Origin: Streptomyces avicenniae
Lineage (GTDB): Bacteria > Actinomycetota > Actinomycetes > Streptomycetales > Streptomycetaceae
NCBI RefSeq assembly: GCF_000719135.1
Contig: NZ_JOEK01000003.1
Span: 310,001 to 374,000 of the forward strand
DNA: 64,000 nt
Direction: 5' to 3'
Made by a program: the position numbers and the translations under genes. Position 1 is the first letter of the stretch. Each line of letters starts with the position of its first letter. The notes below the pieces were generated by a model that was given only the letters and a program-made list of their open reading frames with translations, ran no database searches and was not told the origin of the DNA. Shown here in pieces: positions 19,097 through 27,681 of the stretch.

Positions 19097-20229
19097 ACAC
19101 CCCGCTTCGGCGTATCGACCGCGAGAAGCTGGTCCTCGGCCTCGCCGCGCCGCTGCTCGCGCTCGTCACCGCGCTGGCCATCACGTCGCTCGTGCTGCTG
19201 GCGACGGGCGACGACCCGTTCCACGCCTACCAGGTGATGGTGGACTTCGGCAGCAAGAGCGACAGCCAGGTCTGGATCCTCAACAAGGCGATCCCCTACT
19301 ACCTGGCAGCCGTCGCCGTCGCGGTCGGCTTCCGGATGAACCTGTTCAACATCGGCGTGGACGGCCAGTACCGCGTCGCCGCGTTCTTCGCGGCCGTGGT
19401 CGGCGGCGCCCTGAGCCTGCCGGGCTTCGTCCAGATCCCGCTGATCATCCTCGTCGCGATGGTGTGCGGCGGCCTGTGGGCCGGGATCGCGGGCTACCTG
19501 AAGGCGGCGCGCGGGGTCAGCGAGGTCATCACGACCATCATGCTGAACTTCATCGCGGGCTCGCTCATCGGCTACTTCTTCCAGGAGGGCCGCCTCGCCG
19601 AGCGCGAGGGCAACCTCATCCGCACCCCGGCGATCCCGGAGTCCAGCCACTTCTTCGAGATCAGCACCCGCGTCCAGCCCATCAACGGCACGTTCGTGCT
19701 GGCGGTCCTGGCGGGCGTCGCGTACTGGGTGGTGCTCAGCAGGACGCGCTTCGGCTTCGACCTGCGGGCCGTGGGCCGCTCCGAGTCCGCCGCAGAGGCG
19801 AGCGGCGTGAGCGTACGGCGCACGGTCGTCACGGCCATGCTGCTGTCCGGCGCCATCGCGGGCCTGGTCGGCATGCCGACGCTGCTCGGCCAGTCGGGCA
19901 GCTACGGCATCGACTTCCCGGAGGGCCTCGGCTTCACGGGCATCGCCATCGCCCTGCTCGGCCGCAACAACGCGCTCGGCATGGGCTTCGCCGCCCTCCT
20001 GTGGTGCTTCCTCGAACGCACCGGCACGCAGCTGGAGTTCGAGGGCTACGCGCAGGAGATCGTCGGCGTGATGCAGGGCGTCATCGTCCTGTCCGTGGTG
20101 ATCGCCTACGAGTCGGTGCGCCGCTGGGGTGTGAAACGGCAGCAGCGCATGGTCGGTGAGGAACTGGCCGCGCGTGCCCGCCGTACCGCGAAGGACCAGG
20201 ACAAGAACTCGGCGGAGGTGTCCGCGTGA
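19093..20229 (+). CDS. Nucleoside ABC transporter permease 1
   Basis: This 378-residue membrane protein of the branched-chain/BMP permease family (YufP/NupP-like) has about eight to ten hydrophobic segments. It contains the diagnostic GFRMNLFNIGVDGQ, GVSEVITTIMLNFIA and FGFDLRAVGRSESAAEASGVSV loop that contacts the ATPase, and GFTGIAIALLGRNNALG near the end. GTG 19093 overlaps the ATPase stop by 4 bases, so the two are made in a coupled way. It forms the translocation pore with permease 2. Confidence 0.93.
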   Translation: MNTPLRRIDREKLVLGLAAPLLALVTALAITSLVLLATGDDPFHAYQVMVDFGSKSDSQVWILNKAIPYYLAAVAVAVGFRMNLFNIGVDGQYRVAAFFAAVVGGALSLPGFVQIPLIILVAMVCGGLWAGIAGYLKAARGVSEVITTIMLNFIAGSLIGYFFQEGRLAEREGNLIRTPAIPESSHFFEISTRVQPINGTFVLAVLAGVAYWVVLSRTRFGFDLRAVGRSESAAEASGVSVRRTVVTAMLLSGAIAGLVGMPTLLGQSGSYGIDFPEGLGFTGIAIALLGRNNALGMGFAALLWCFLERTGTQLEFEGYAQEIVGVMQGVIVLSVVIAYESVRRWGVKRQQRMVGEELAARARRTAKDQDKNSAEVSA

Positions 20230-21524
20230 CCACCGAACTCGACACCGGCACGGCGCCCGCCGCGGGCAAGGCGACCGCCGCGCCAGGCAAGGCGGGGCGC
20301 AGGCGGCTGAGCTACCCGGTCGTCCTCCTGCTGATCGCGGCGGGGCTCGTCCTGCTGTCCGTGGTGCGGTCGATCACCGGCGAGGAGAGCCTGACGGCGA
20401 CCGCGCAGTGGGCGTCCACGCTCTCGTTCGCCGTGCCCATCGGTCTCGCCGGTCTCGCCGGGCTGTGGGCGGAACGGGCCGGTGTGATCAACATCGGTCT
20501 CGAAGGCATGATGATGCTCGGCCTGTTCGCCGCGGGCTGGGCCGGCTGGCAGTGGGGCCCGTGGATCGCGGTGCTCGCCGGGATCGTGGGCGGCGCGCTC
20601 GGCGGCCTGCTGCACGCGATCGCGACGGTCACCTTCGGCGTGGACCACATCGTCTCCGGTGTGGCCATGAACATCCTGGCGCTCGGCGTCGTGCAGTTCC
20701 TCGCCAAGGAGGCGTTCGGCGCGGAGGGCAGCGCGGCGGCCGAGGCGGGCGGCAACGACAAGCAGTCGCCGTCGATGGACCGCATGGAGCCGTTCACCGT
20801 CCCCGGCATGTCCGACGCGCTCACCGACCTGGCCGACAGGCACTGGTTCCTGATCTCGGACGTCGCGGGCATCCTCGGCGCGCTGGTGAACGAGATGTCG
20901 TGGCTGACGCTGGTCGCGGTCGCGCTGTTCGTGCTCACCTGGTACGTGCTGTGGCGCACGTCCTTCGGCCTGCGGCTGCGCTCCTGCGGCGAGAACCCGG
21001 AGGCCACCGAGTCGCTGGGCGTGAACGTCTACGCGTACAAGTACTTCGCGCTGATCATCTCGGGCGGCCTCGCCGGGCTCGGCGGCGCGTACCTCGCCGT
21101 GCTGATCCGCATGTACCAGGACGGGCAGACCGGCGGGCGCGGCTACCTCGGGCTCGCCACGATGATCTTCGGCAACTGGCGCCCCGGCGGCGTCGCCACC
21201 GGCGCGGGCCTGTTCGGCTTCATGGACGCGCTCCAGACCCGTGGCGGCGGCGAGACCGTGCACGCCACGCTGCTGCTGTTCGCGCTGATCCTGGCCGCCC
21301 TGTCGGTCTGGTGGTTCACGCGCGGCAAGCGCCTCCAGGCCGTGGTCGGCGTCGTCGTGGCCGTGCTGCTGTGGCAGTGGTACGAGGCGACGGGCGAGAT
21401 GCCGCTCGAACTGGTCAGCGCCAGCCCGTACCTCACGACGCTCCTGGTCCTCACGCTCTTCGCCCAACGGCTGCGGGCACCACGCGCGATCGGCAGACAG
21501 TATCGGAGGGGACAAGGCGGATGA
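20226..21524 (+). CDS. Nucleoside ABC transporter permease 2
   Basis: This is the partner permease, 432 residues (YufQ/NupQ-like). After a 30-residue charged tail come the membrane segments with ERAGVINIGLEGMMMLG, GVDHIVSGVAMNILALG, FGLRLRSCGENPEATESLGVNV (ATPase-contact loop) and GGRGYLGLATMIFGNWRPGG. It is longer than many homologues because of an extra loop near residues 165-200 and a C-terminal pair of helices. GTGA overlap with permease 1 at the start and ATGA overlap with cdd at the end show a tightly coupled operon. Confidence 0.93.
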   Translation: MTTELDTGTAPAAGKATAAPGKAGRRRLSYPVVLLLIAAGLVLLSVVRSITGEESLTATAQWASTLSFAVPIGLAGLAGLWAERAGVINIGLEGMMMLGLFAAGWAGWQWGPWIAVLAGIVGGALGGLLHAIATVTFGVDHIVSGVAMNILALGVVQFLAKEAFGAEGSAAAEAGGNDKQSPSMDRMEPFTVPGMSDALTDLADRHWFLISDVAGILGALVNEMSWLTLVAVALFVLTWYVLWRTSFGLRLRSCGENPEATESLGVNVYAYKYFALIISGGLAGLGGAYLAVLIRMYQDGQTGGRGYLGLATMIFGNWRPGGVATGAGLFGFMDALQTRGGGETVHATLLLFALILAALSVWWFTRGKRLQAVVGVVVAVLLWQWYEATGEMPLELVSASPYLTTLLVLTLFAQRLRAPRAIGRQYRRGQGG

Positions 21525-21949
21525 CGGACAATCACCCCGTGGACGACAGCACAGGCGGCCAGGACGACGGCGGCGCGGACTGGGAGGCGCTGCGCGCCGC
21601 CGCGCGCGCCGCGATGTCCCGCGCGTACGCCCCCTACTCCTCCTACCCGGTCGGCGCCGCCGCCCTCGTGGACGACGGCCGTACCGTCTCCGGCTGCAAC
21701 GTCGAGAACGCGTCGTACGGCCTCGGCCTGTGCGCCGAGTGCGGGCTCGTCTCGGCGCTGCACGCCACCGGCGGCGGACGCCTGACGCACTTCACCTGCT
21801 GCAACGGCGCGGGCGAGCGCATCACCCCCTGCGGCCGGTGCCGTCAGCTCCTCATGGAACACGGCGGCCCCGGCCTGCTGGTGGACACCGCAGAAGGCGT
21901 CCGCCCGCTGTCCGTGCTGCTGCCCGACGCCTGGCACCTCGCCCAGTAG
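21521..21949 (+). CDS. cdd: Cytidine deaminase
   Basis: Cdd hydrolyses cytidine and deoxycytidine to uridine and deoxyuridine plus ammonia. The 142-residue protein has the zinc and proton-shuttle motif GLCAECGLVSAL and the second zinc motif TPCGRCRQLLME, together with the substrate-binding SSYPVGAAALVDDGR and NVENASYGL. A 22-residue acidic N-terminal tail precedes the domain. Its ATG lies inside the permease stop, and it is followed 10 bases later by thymidine phosphorylase, so imported nucleosides are processed by the same operon. Confidence 0.95.
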   Translation: MTDNHPVDDSTGGQDDGGADWEALRAAARAAMSRAYAPYSSYPVGAAALVDDGRTVSGCNVENASYGLGLCAECGLVSALHATGGGRLTHFTCCNGAGERITPCGRCRQLLMEHGGPGLLVDTAEGVRPLSVLLPDAWHLAQ

Positions 21950-21959
21950 AAGGAAACCC

Positions 21960-23243
21960 ATGCACACGCCCGACGCCATCTCCGTCATCCGCGCCAAGCG
22001 CGACGGCCAGGCCCTCACGCCCGAGCAGATCGACTGGGTCATCGACGCGTACACGCGCGGCGAGGTCGCCGACGAGCAGATGTCCGCGCTCGCCATGGCC
22101 ATCCTGCTCAACGGCATGGACCGCGCCGAGATCGCCCGCTGGACCGCCGCGATGATCGCGTCGGGCGAGCGCATGGACTTCAGCTGCCTGCCGCTGCCGA
22201 CGACCGACAAGCACTCCACGGGCGGCGTCGGCGACAAGATCACGCTGCCGCTCGCCCCGCTGGTCGCCGCCTGCGGCGCCGTCGTGCCCCAGCTGTCGGG
22301 CCGCGGCCTCGGCCACACCGGCGGCACGCTCGACAAGCTGGAGGCCGTCCCCGGCTGGCGGGCGCGGCTGTCGGGCGAGGAGATGATGGACGTCCTGCGC
22401 GGTCCCGGCGCCGTCATCTGCGCGGCGGGCGAGGGCCTGGCCCCGGCCGACCGCAAGCTGTACGCGCTGCGCGACGTCACCGGCACCGTCGAGTCGATCC
22501 CGCTCATCGCCTCCTCGATCATGTCGAAGAAGATCGCCGAGGGCACCGGCGCGCTGGTCCTCGACGTGAAGGTCGGCTCGGGCGCGTTCATGAAGACGTA
22601 CGAGGACGCCCGCGAACTGGCCGCGACGATGGTCGGCCTCGGCACCGACCACGGGGTCCGCACCGTCGCGCTGCTCACCGACATGTCCACGCCCCTCGGG
22701 CTGACGGCGGGCAACGGCCTTGAGGTCCGCGAGTCCGTCGAGGTGCTGGCGGGCGGCGGCCCGGCCGACGTCGTCGAGCTGACCCTCGCGCTGGCCCGCG
22801 AGATGCTGGACGCCGCCGGGCTCACCGACGCCGACCCGGCGCGCGCCCTGGCGGACGGCTCGGCCATGGACCGCTGGCGCCGCATGATCGCCGCCCAGGG
22901 CGGCGACCCGGACGCGCCGCTGCCCGTCGCGCGCGAGACGCACACCGTCACCGCGCCCGCCGACGGCGTCCTGACGACGCTCGACGCGTACGCCGTCGGC
23001 CTCGCCGCCTGGCGACTCGGGGCGGGCCGTGCGCGCAAGGAGGACCCGGTGCAGGCCGCCGCCGGGATCGAGATGCACGCCAAGCCGGGCGACCGCGTCA
23101 GCGCGGGCGCCCCGCTGCTCACCCTGCACACGGACACCCCGGAGCGCTTCCCGGCCGCGCTCGCCGCGCTGGAGGGCGACGCGATCCAGGTCGGCCAGGA
23201 GTCGCCGGGGCCGCGCAGGACGGTGCTCGACCGGCTCGCCTGA
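21960..23243 (+). CDS. deoA: Thymidine (pyrimidine-nucleoside) phosphorylase
   Basis: This enzyme phosphorolyses thymidine or deoxyuridine to base and (deoxy)ribose 1-phosphate. At 427 residues it has family length. Conserved blocks are AMAILLNGMD, TDKHSTGGVGDKITLPLAPLVA, SGRGLGHTGGTLDKLEAVPG, KLYALRDVTGTVESIPLIASSIMSKK, DVKVGSGAFMK and the C-terminal YAVGLAAWRLGAGRARKEDPV. GAAGGAAA... before the ATG acts as ribosome site. Products feed deoC elsewhere in the window, which shares an operator with this operon. Confidence 0.95.
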   Translation: MHTPDAISVIRAKRDGQALTPEQIDWVIDAYTRGEVADEQMSALAMAILLNGMDRAEIARWTAAMIASGERMDFSCLPLPTTDKHSTGGVGDKITLPLAPLVAACGAVVPQLSGRGLGHTGGTLDKLEAVPGWRARLSGEEMMDVLRGPGAVICAAGEGLAPADRKLYALRDVTGTVESIPLIASSIMSKKIAEGTGALVLDVKVGSGAFMKTYEDARELAATMVGLGTDHGVRTVALLTDMSTPLGLTAGNGLEVRESVEVLAGGGPADVVELTLALAREMLDAAGLTDADPARALADGSAMDRWRRMIAAQGGDPDAPLPVARETHTVTAPADGVLTTLDAYAVGLAAWRLGAGRARKEDPVQAAAGIEMHAKPGDRVSAGAPLLTLHTDTPERFPAALAALEGDAIQVGQESPGPRRTVLDRLA

Positions 23244-23394
23244 CGGCCCGGGGGCGCACCACCCTGCGTTCACCCACGCCTACGGGACGTTCACGGTGTC
23301 CTGGGGCACTTGTCGGCCCGTGATGTCCGCGATGCCGGATTCGCCTGCCATCATCGTGTCCGATGCCTAGTACCCTGAAGAACGGTTTCGGTGG

Positions 23395-23559
23395 AACGAC
23401 ACGGCGGGAGGTGGGGCTGCGATGCGCAGTGAACCTCCCAGCCATCCGCCGCGCCACGCCTCACCGCCCGGGTAACAGCCGTACCGCCCGGGACGGCAGG
23501 CGTGTGCGCGCACCTCGGATGCCCGTGCCCGCCTTCCGAACCCCGGGGGTTCTCCCGTC
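23395..23559 (+). ncRNA. Probable M-box (magnesium) riboswitch with Shine-Dalgarno-sequestering hairpin
   Basis: The 315-base leader region before mgtE contains M-box-like blocks in the right order. AGGTGGGGCTGC is at 23409-23420 (consensus AGGTGAGGCTCC), followed by a CTGCG/CGCAG hairpin. Then come CGCCA, CGGGTAACAG at 23469-23478 (consensus GGGTCAACAG) and GGATGCCCGTGCC at 23517-23529 (consensus GGATGCxxGTCC). Directly after, GAACCCC-G-GGGGTTC (23538-23552) is a perfect hairpin that buries the GGGGG ribosome site 10 bases before the mgtE ATG. Block matching was by eye. Confidence 0.62.
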
Positions 23560-24885
23560 ATGACGCACCTGCCCGCGCTGCTGGAGGAGCACGACCTCGC
23601 CGGCGCCCTCGAATGGCTGGAGACGCAGCCGCCGTACGCCATCGCCGACGAGATCGCGCGCATGGACGCCGTCGAGTCCGTCGTCTCCTTCCGCCTCCTC
23701 GACAAGGACCGCGCGCTCGAAGTCTTCGAGGAACTGGATCCGGTCGATCAGCAGCAGATCCTCGAAGGGCTGCGCGACCAGGCGTTCCGCGACCTCGTCG
23801 AGGGCATGGACCCGGACGACCGGGCCCGCATGCTCAAGGAGGCCCCGGCGAAGGTCGCCCAGCGCGTCCTGGCCGGACTGAGCGCCCACGAGCGGCAGAT
23901 GACCGCCGCCCTCCTCGGCTACCCGGAGGGCTCGGTCGGCCGCTACATGACGCCGGAGACCGTCGCGCTCCAGTCGGAACTGACGGTCGGTCAGGCGCTG
24001 GAGGTCGTCCGGCTGCGGGGGGCGCGCGCCGAGACGATCTACACCCTCCCCGTCGTGGACCGCGGGCGGCGCCTCACCGGCATCGTGGAGCTGCGCGAAC
24101 TCGTCCTCAGCGAGCCGGAGGCCATGGTCTCCGCCCTCGTCGTCACCGAGCCGCCGATGGCCCGCGCCACCGACCCGGCCGAGACGGCGGCCCGGCTGAT
24201 GCGCGAGACGAACGTGCTCGACCTGCCGGTCGTGGACAGCGAGAACCGGCTCGTCGGGCTGCTGACCAGCGACGACGCGTTCGAGGTCATCGAGGCGGCC
24301 GACAGCGAGGACGTCGCGCGGCAGGCCGGTTCCGAGCCGCTTGAGCGGCACTACATGTCGGCCAGCGTCTTCCAGCTGTCGCGCACGCGCATGCTGTGGC
24401 TGATGCTGCTGCTGGTCGCCGCGACGATGACCGTCTCCGTCAACCAGCTGTACGAGAACGAGCTGGAGGCCGTCACCCAACTCGCGCTGTTCGTCCCGCT
24501 GTTGATCGGCACCGGCGGCAACACCGGCGCCCAGGCGGCCACCGCGGCCGTCCGCGCCCTCGCGGTCGGCGAGGTGCGGACCTCCGACCTGCTGAAGGTC
24601 ATCTGGCGCGAGTGCCGCACGGGGCTGCTGCTCGGCGCGATGCTCGCCGTACTCGGCTTCGCCGTCGGCTCGTTCTTCGTGGACGTGGACGTCGCGGCCG
24701 TCGTCGCGATCACGCTCGTCGTCATCTGCGCCTGGGCGTCCACCGTCGGCGGGACGATGCCACTGCTCGCGAAGAAGCTGCGCATCGACCCGGCCGTGGT
24801 GTCGGCGCCGATGGTGACCACCCTGGTGGACGCGACGGGCCTCGTCATCTACTTCACGACGGCCAAACTGATCCTGGGCATCTGA
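23560..24885 (+). CDS. mgtE: Magnesium transporter MgtE
   Basis: This 441-residue magnesium channel-type transporter has an N-terminal superhelical domain (about 1-125) containing the repeated ...LDPVDQQQILEGL..., ...MDPDDRARMLKEAP... pattern. Two CBS domains (about 130-255; YMTPETVAL, TLPVVDRGRRLTGIVEL, DLPVVDSENRLVGLLTSDD) lead to a plug helix and five membrane segments (about 275-441) that include PLLIGTGGNTGAQAATAAVRALAVGEV. In the family, magnesium binding to the N/CBS domains closes the pore. The riboswitch-like leader adds a second magnesium control. It is convergent with the TetR gene, 7 bases apart. Confidence 0.95.
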   Translation: MTHLPALLEEHDLAGALEWLETQPPYAIADEIARMDAVESVVSFRLLDKDRALEVFEELDPVDQQQILEGLRDQAFRDLVEGMDPDDRARMLKEAPAKVAQRVLAGLSAHERQMTAALLGYPEGSVGRYMTPETVALQSELTVGQALEVVRLRGARAETIYTLPVVDRGRRLTGIVELRELVLSEPEAMVSALVVTEPPMARATDPAETAARLMRETNVLDLPVVDSENRLVGLLTSDDAFEVIEAADSEDVARQAGSEPLERHYMSASVFQLSRTRMLWLMLLLVAATMTVSVNQLYENELEAVTQLALFVPLLIGTGGNTGAQAATAAVRALAVGEVRTSDLLKVIWRECRTGLLLGAMLAVLGFAVGSFFVDVDVAAVVAITLVVICAWASTVGGTMPLLAKKLRIDPAVVSAPMVTTLVDATGLVIYFTTAKLILGI

Positions 24886-24892
24886 GCAGCCG

Positions 24893-25480
24893 TCACGCCC
24901 CGGCCCGGCCTGCGGGATCGGGGCGTGCGGGGCTCAACCCCTCGGTCGCCAGCCGGAACAGGCGTTGCGCCTGGGCGGCCGGGTCGGCGCGGTGTTCCGT
25001 GGCCATCGTCACGCCGACGGCCAGGGCGATCAGGTCGGCCGCGGTGACGTCCCTGGCCACGGCGCCGTGGCGCACGGCGGCGCGCAGCAGGGGTTCCGCC
25101 GCCTCCTGGAGCGTCGCGGAACAGCTGTCGTCCTGGGCCGAGCCGTCGTAGGAGAGCGCGACGGCCAGCTCCCGCGCGCGCACGCAGTAGGCGACGACCT
25201 CGTCCAGCCAGTCCAGCAGCGCGCGGCGCGGGTCGCTCCCCGCGGCGCCCGCCAGGTCCAGGGCGCGGGCGTGCAGGGCCTCGACCCGCTTGCGGGAGAC
25301 CGCCTCAAGCAGCGCGCGGCGGGAGGGGAAGTGCCGGCGCACCGTCGCCGAACCGACTCCCGCGGTGCGTGCGATCTGCTCGAAGGAGGCGTCGGCGCCG
25401 CGCGTGGCGAGCTCCTGCTCCGCCACGGCGAGGACGTGCAGGTAGTTGCGCCTGGCGTCGGCGCGCTGGTGTGCGGGCAT
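24893..25480 (-). CDS. TetR family transcriptional regulator
   Basis: This 195-residue repressor has the helix-turn-helix SFEQIARTAGVGSATVRRHFPSRRALLEAV at residues 33-62. The C-terminal ligand domain is of the SbtR-like type (RALLDWLDEVVAYCVRARELAVALS... LLRAAVRHGAVARDVTAADLIALAVGV). The ATG at 25480 has GAGGAG upstream; longer in-frame extensions have no such site. It is divergent from the damaged NmrA-like gene, its probable original target. A perfect dyad GGCGGG-T-CCCGCC lies between them. Confidence 0.9.
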   Translation of the reverse strand: MPAHQRADARRNYLHVLAVAEQELATRGADASFEQIARTAGVGSATVRRHFPSRRALLEAVSRKRVEALHARALDLAGAAGSDPRRALLDWLDEVVAYCVRARELAVALSYDGSAQDDSCSATLQEAAEPLLRAAVRHGAVARDVTAADLIALAVGVTMATEHRADPAAQAQRLFRLATEGLSPARPDPAGRAGA

Positions 25481-25510
25481 GGCAGCGGCTCCTCGGGGCC
25501 ATTGATAAAC

Positions 25511-25523
25511 GGCGGGTCCCGCC
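25511..25523. promoter_or_regulatory. Palindrome between TetR and NmrA-like genes
   Basis: GGCGGG (25511-25516) and CCCGCC (25518-25523) flank a single T. It lies about 30 bases upstream of the tetR start in an AT-richer patch, so it is a fair candidate for the repressor's operator. Confidence 0.4.
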
Positions 25524-25586
25524 ATATCGTAGCCGGGCAAGAAGTGGCGGGGCCCCCCCCCTTTTGAGGGCGCCCCCCCGGGGAAG

Positions 25587-26390
25587 GCAAGGGCCCGTGC
25601 CGTCGCGGCGCTGGGAGCCGAGCTGGCGACCGGCGACCTGGACGACCGCGCGTCCCTGGCCCGCGCGGCGGCGGGCGCCCGTGCGGTCTTCTCGGTGCAG
25701 ATGCCCGCCATGACCGAGGACGGCTTCGACTTCGAGGGTGAGGTCAGGCAGGCCGCCGACCTCGTCGGGGCCGCGCGGGACGCCGGTGTGCCGCAGTTCG
25801 TGCACACCTCCGTGACCGGCGCGGGGCAGCACACCGAGACCCCCGGCTGGGCCGAGGGCCGTTGGGCGGCGATGGAGGGCACCCTCGGCGCCAAGGCCGC
25901 GATCCAGGACCTGGTCCGCGCCGCGGGATTCCCGTACTGGACACTGCTCAAACCCGGCTTCTTCATGGAGAACTTCCTCCCCTCAAGCGCCTTCCTGTTC
26001 CCCCGCGGCCTCGAAGGCGGCCTGGTCAGTGTCCTGAAGCCAGGCACCCGGCTGTCGCTGGTCGCGGTGGACGACATCGGCGCCACGGCCGCGGCGGCCG
26101 TCGCCGATCCCCGGGCGTTCCACGAGGTCGAGCTCGAACTGGCCAGTGATCACCTGTCGATGGCGCAGATCGCCGCGGTGCTCTCCGAGGTCCTGGGCAG
26201 GCACCTGCCCGCGCCCGACATGACCGAGGCGCAGGCCCTCGCGGCCGGAATGCCCGCGCCGGGCGCGAACCACGAGTGGCTGAACGTGGCCGAGCAGCCG
26301 GGCCGCCCCCAGTACGCGCGCGCACTCGGCATTCCCCTCACGACCTTCGCGACCTGGTCCCGCAGGCACATGAGCCCGGTGGCGGGCTGA
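25587..26390 (+). pseudogene. NmrA-like NAD(P)-binding protein, 5' end missing
   Basis: The frame encodes most of an NmrA/HSCARG family atypical SDR: AVAALGAELATGDLDDRASLARA, AVFSVQMPAMTEDGFDFEGEVRQAADLV, QFVHTSVTGAG, LLKPGFFMENFLP, and a normal C-terminus. The first 30-35 residues, with the GxxGxxG dinucleotide motif, are absent. Upstream the frame is open only to a TAG at 25530, with no plausible start, and runs through two long C-tracts (25553-25561 and 25573-25579). The first in-frame ATG (25695) would begin well inside the Rossmann fold. A deletion or an assembly error at the C-tracts are both possible. Confidence 0.7.
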
Positions 26391-26402
26391 CACCATGGGG
26401 GC

Positions 26403-27602
26403 GTGAAACGGCTTCTGTTCTCCGGCGGTTCCGTGCTCGACGTCGCGTCGGGGGCCGTGGCGCGCGCCGACGTCGTCGTGGCGGGTGACCGCGTCGCCGC
26501 CGTGGGCGCCGGGCTCGACGGCGACGAGGCGGTGGACTGCGCCGGGCAGTTGGTCGTGCCGGGCTTCATCGACTGCCACACGCACGTCACGCTCGCCGCC
26601 TCGCGCGACGAGCCGTTCACGCTGCCGCGCTCCGCCCGCGTCCTGTCGGCCGTGCCCGTGCTGCGCACGCTGCTCGGGCTCGGCGTCACGACGGTGCGCG
26701 ACGCGTGGGGCGCGGACGCCGGGACGCGGCTGGCCGTGCGGCGCGGCTGGGTGGAGGGGCCGGACATCCTGGTGTCCCTGCGGCAGGTCTCCACGACCGG
26801 CGGCATCGGCGACCACTGGTCGCCGCGCCTCGGGCCGGTCGATTTCTTCGGCGATCCCGCCCTGCCTGACCCGGTGTTCGACGGGGCGGACGGCGCGCGG
26901 GCCGTCGTACGGCGCATGGTGCGGGCCGGTGCCGACTGGATCAAGGTGGCCGCGACCGGCTCGATGGCCGCCGGGGGCGGCGTGACCGACCGGCGGATCA
27001 CGCCCGCCGAGATGGCCGCGCTGGTGGACGAGGCCGAACGGCAGGGCGGGCGCGGCGTGATGGTGCACGCGCACGGCGCGCGCGCCGCCGAGGAGGCCGC
27101 GCGGGCGGGGGCGCGGAGCGTCGAGCACGGGGTGTTCCTGGACGAGGCCGCCGTCGCGGCGATGGCCGAGGCGGGCACCTGGCTCGTGCCCACCCTGTCG
27201 GTCACCCAGCCCCGGCCACCGGGCCAGGAGGCCGATCCGGGCGCAGAGTTCGAGGCGGGCGACGACGTCGAGGCGCACGCGGCGGCGCACCGCGCGTCCG
27301 TCCGGCTCGCGGCCGAGGCCGGGGTGCGGATCGCGATGGGCACCGACAGCCCGGTCAGGCCGCACGGCGAGGCGCTGTCCGAGATCGCGCACCTGGCGGG
27401 CCCCGGCGGGCTCGGGGCGGCCGGGGCGTTCCGCGCGGCGACCTTGGAGGCGGCGCGGCTCCTCGGACTCGCCGACGACCGGGGTGAGATCGCCGCGGGG
27501 AAGCGCGCCGACCTGGTGCTCCTCGACGGCGAGGGGCTCGACACGGCCGGGCTCGCCGGGCGGGTGCGGGGCGTGTGGCGCGACGGGCGGCGGGTCGCAT
27601 GA
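26403..27602 (+). CDS. Amidohydrolase family protein (imidazolonepropionase/prolidase-like)
   Basis: This 399-residue metal-dependent hydrolase has a small beta-sandwich N-terminus and a TIM barrel. Metal ligands are visible in VVPGFIDCHTHVTL, the catalytic lysine is expected in DWIKVAATGSMAAGGGVTD, then come VMVHAHGARAAEEAARAGARSVEHGVFLD and finally AMGTDSPVRPHGEAL. It resembles the imidazolonepropionase-like amidohydrolases that act on dipeptides or xenobiotic amides. The substrate is not predictable. GTG 26403 starts 13 bases after the preceding gene. Confidence 0.88.
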   Translation: MKRLLFSGGSVLDVASGAVARADVVVAGDRVAAVGAGLDGDEAVDCAGQLVVPGFIDCHTHVTLAASRDEPFTLPRSARVLSAVPVLRTLLGLGVTTVRDAWGADAGTRLAVRRGWVEGPDILVSLRQVSTTGGIGDHWSPRLGPVDFFGDPALPDPVFDGADGARAVVRRMVRAGADWIKVAATGSMAAGGGVTDRRITPAEMAALVDEAERQGGRGVMVHAHGARAAEEAARAGARSVEHGVFLDEAAVAAMAEAGTWLVPTLSVTQPRPPGQEADPGAEFEAGDDVEAHAAAHRASVRLAAEAGVRIAMGTDSPVRPHGEALSEIAHLAGPGGLGAAGAFRAATLEAARLLGLADDRGEIAAGKRADLVLLDGEGLDTAGLAGRVRGVWRDGRRVA

Positions 27603-27681
27603 GTCCCACGCGCACATGCCAGCCGCACGGGCGCCGGGGTTTGTGGGCTTCGGGACGCCGTGTGAAGGGTAAGCAGGCAGC

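Noticed and set aside
17443..20229. 928-codon frame starting at GTG 17443
   Set aside because: Its first 550 codons are an out-of-frame Arg/Pro/His-rich shadow of the ABC ATPase; only the end is the genuine permease 1, which starts at 19093.
23268..23295. Two GTTCAC motifs after deoA as a PHO box
   Set aside because: Spacing of 21 bp is not a multiple of 11, and the second copy deviates; position at a gene end gives no promoter context.
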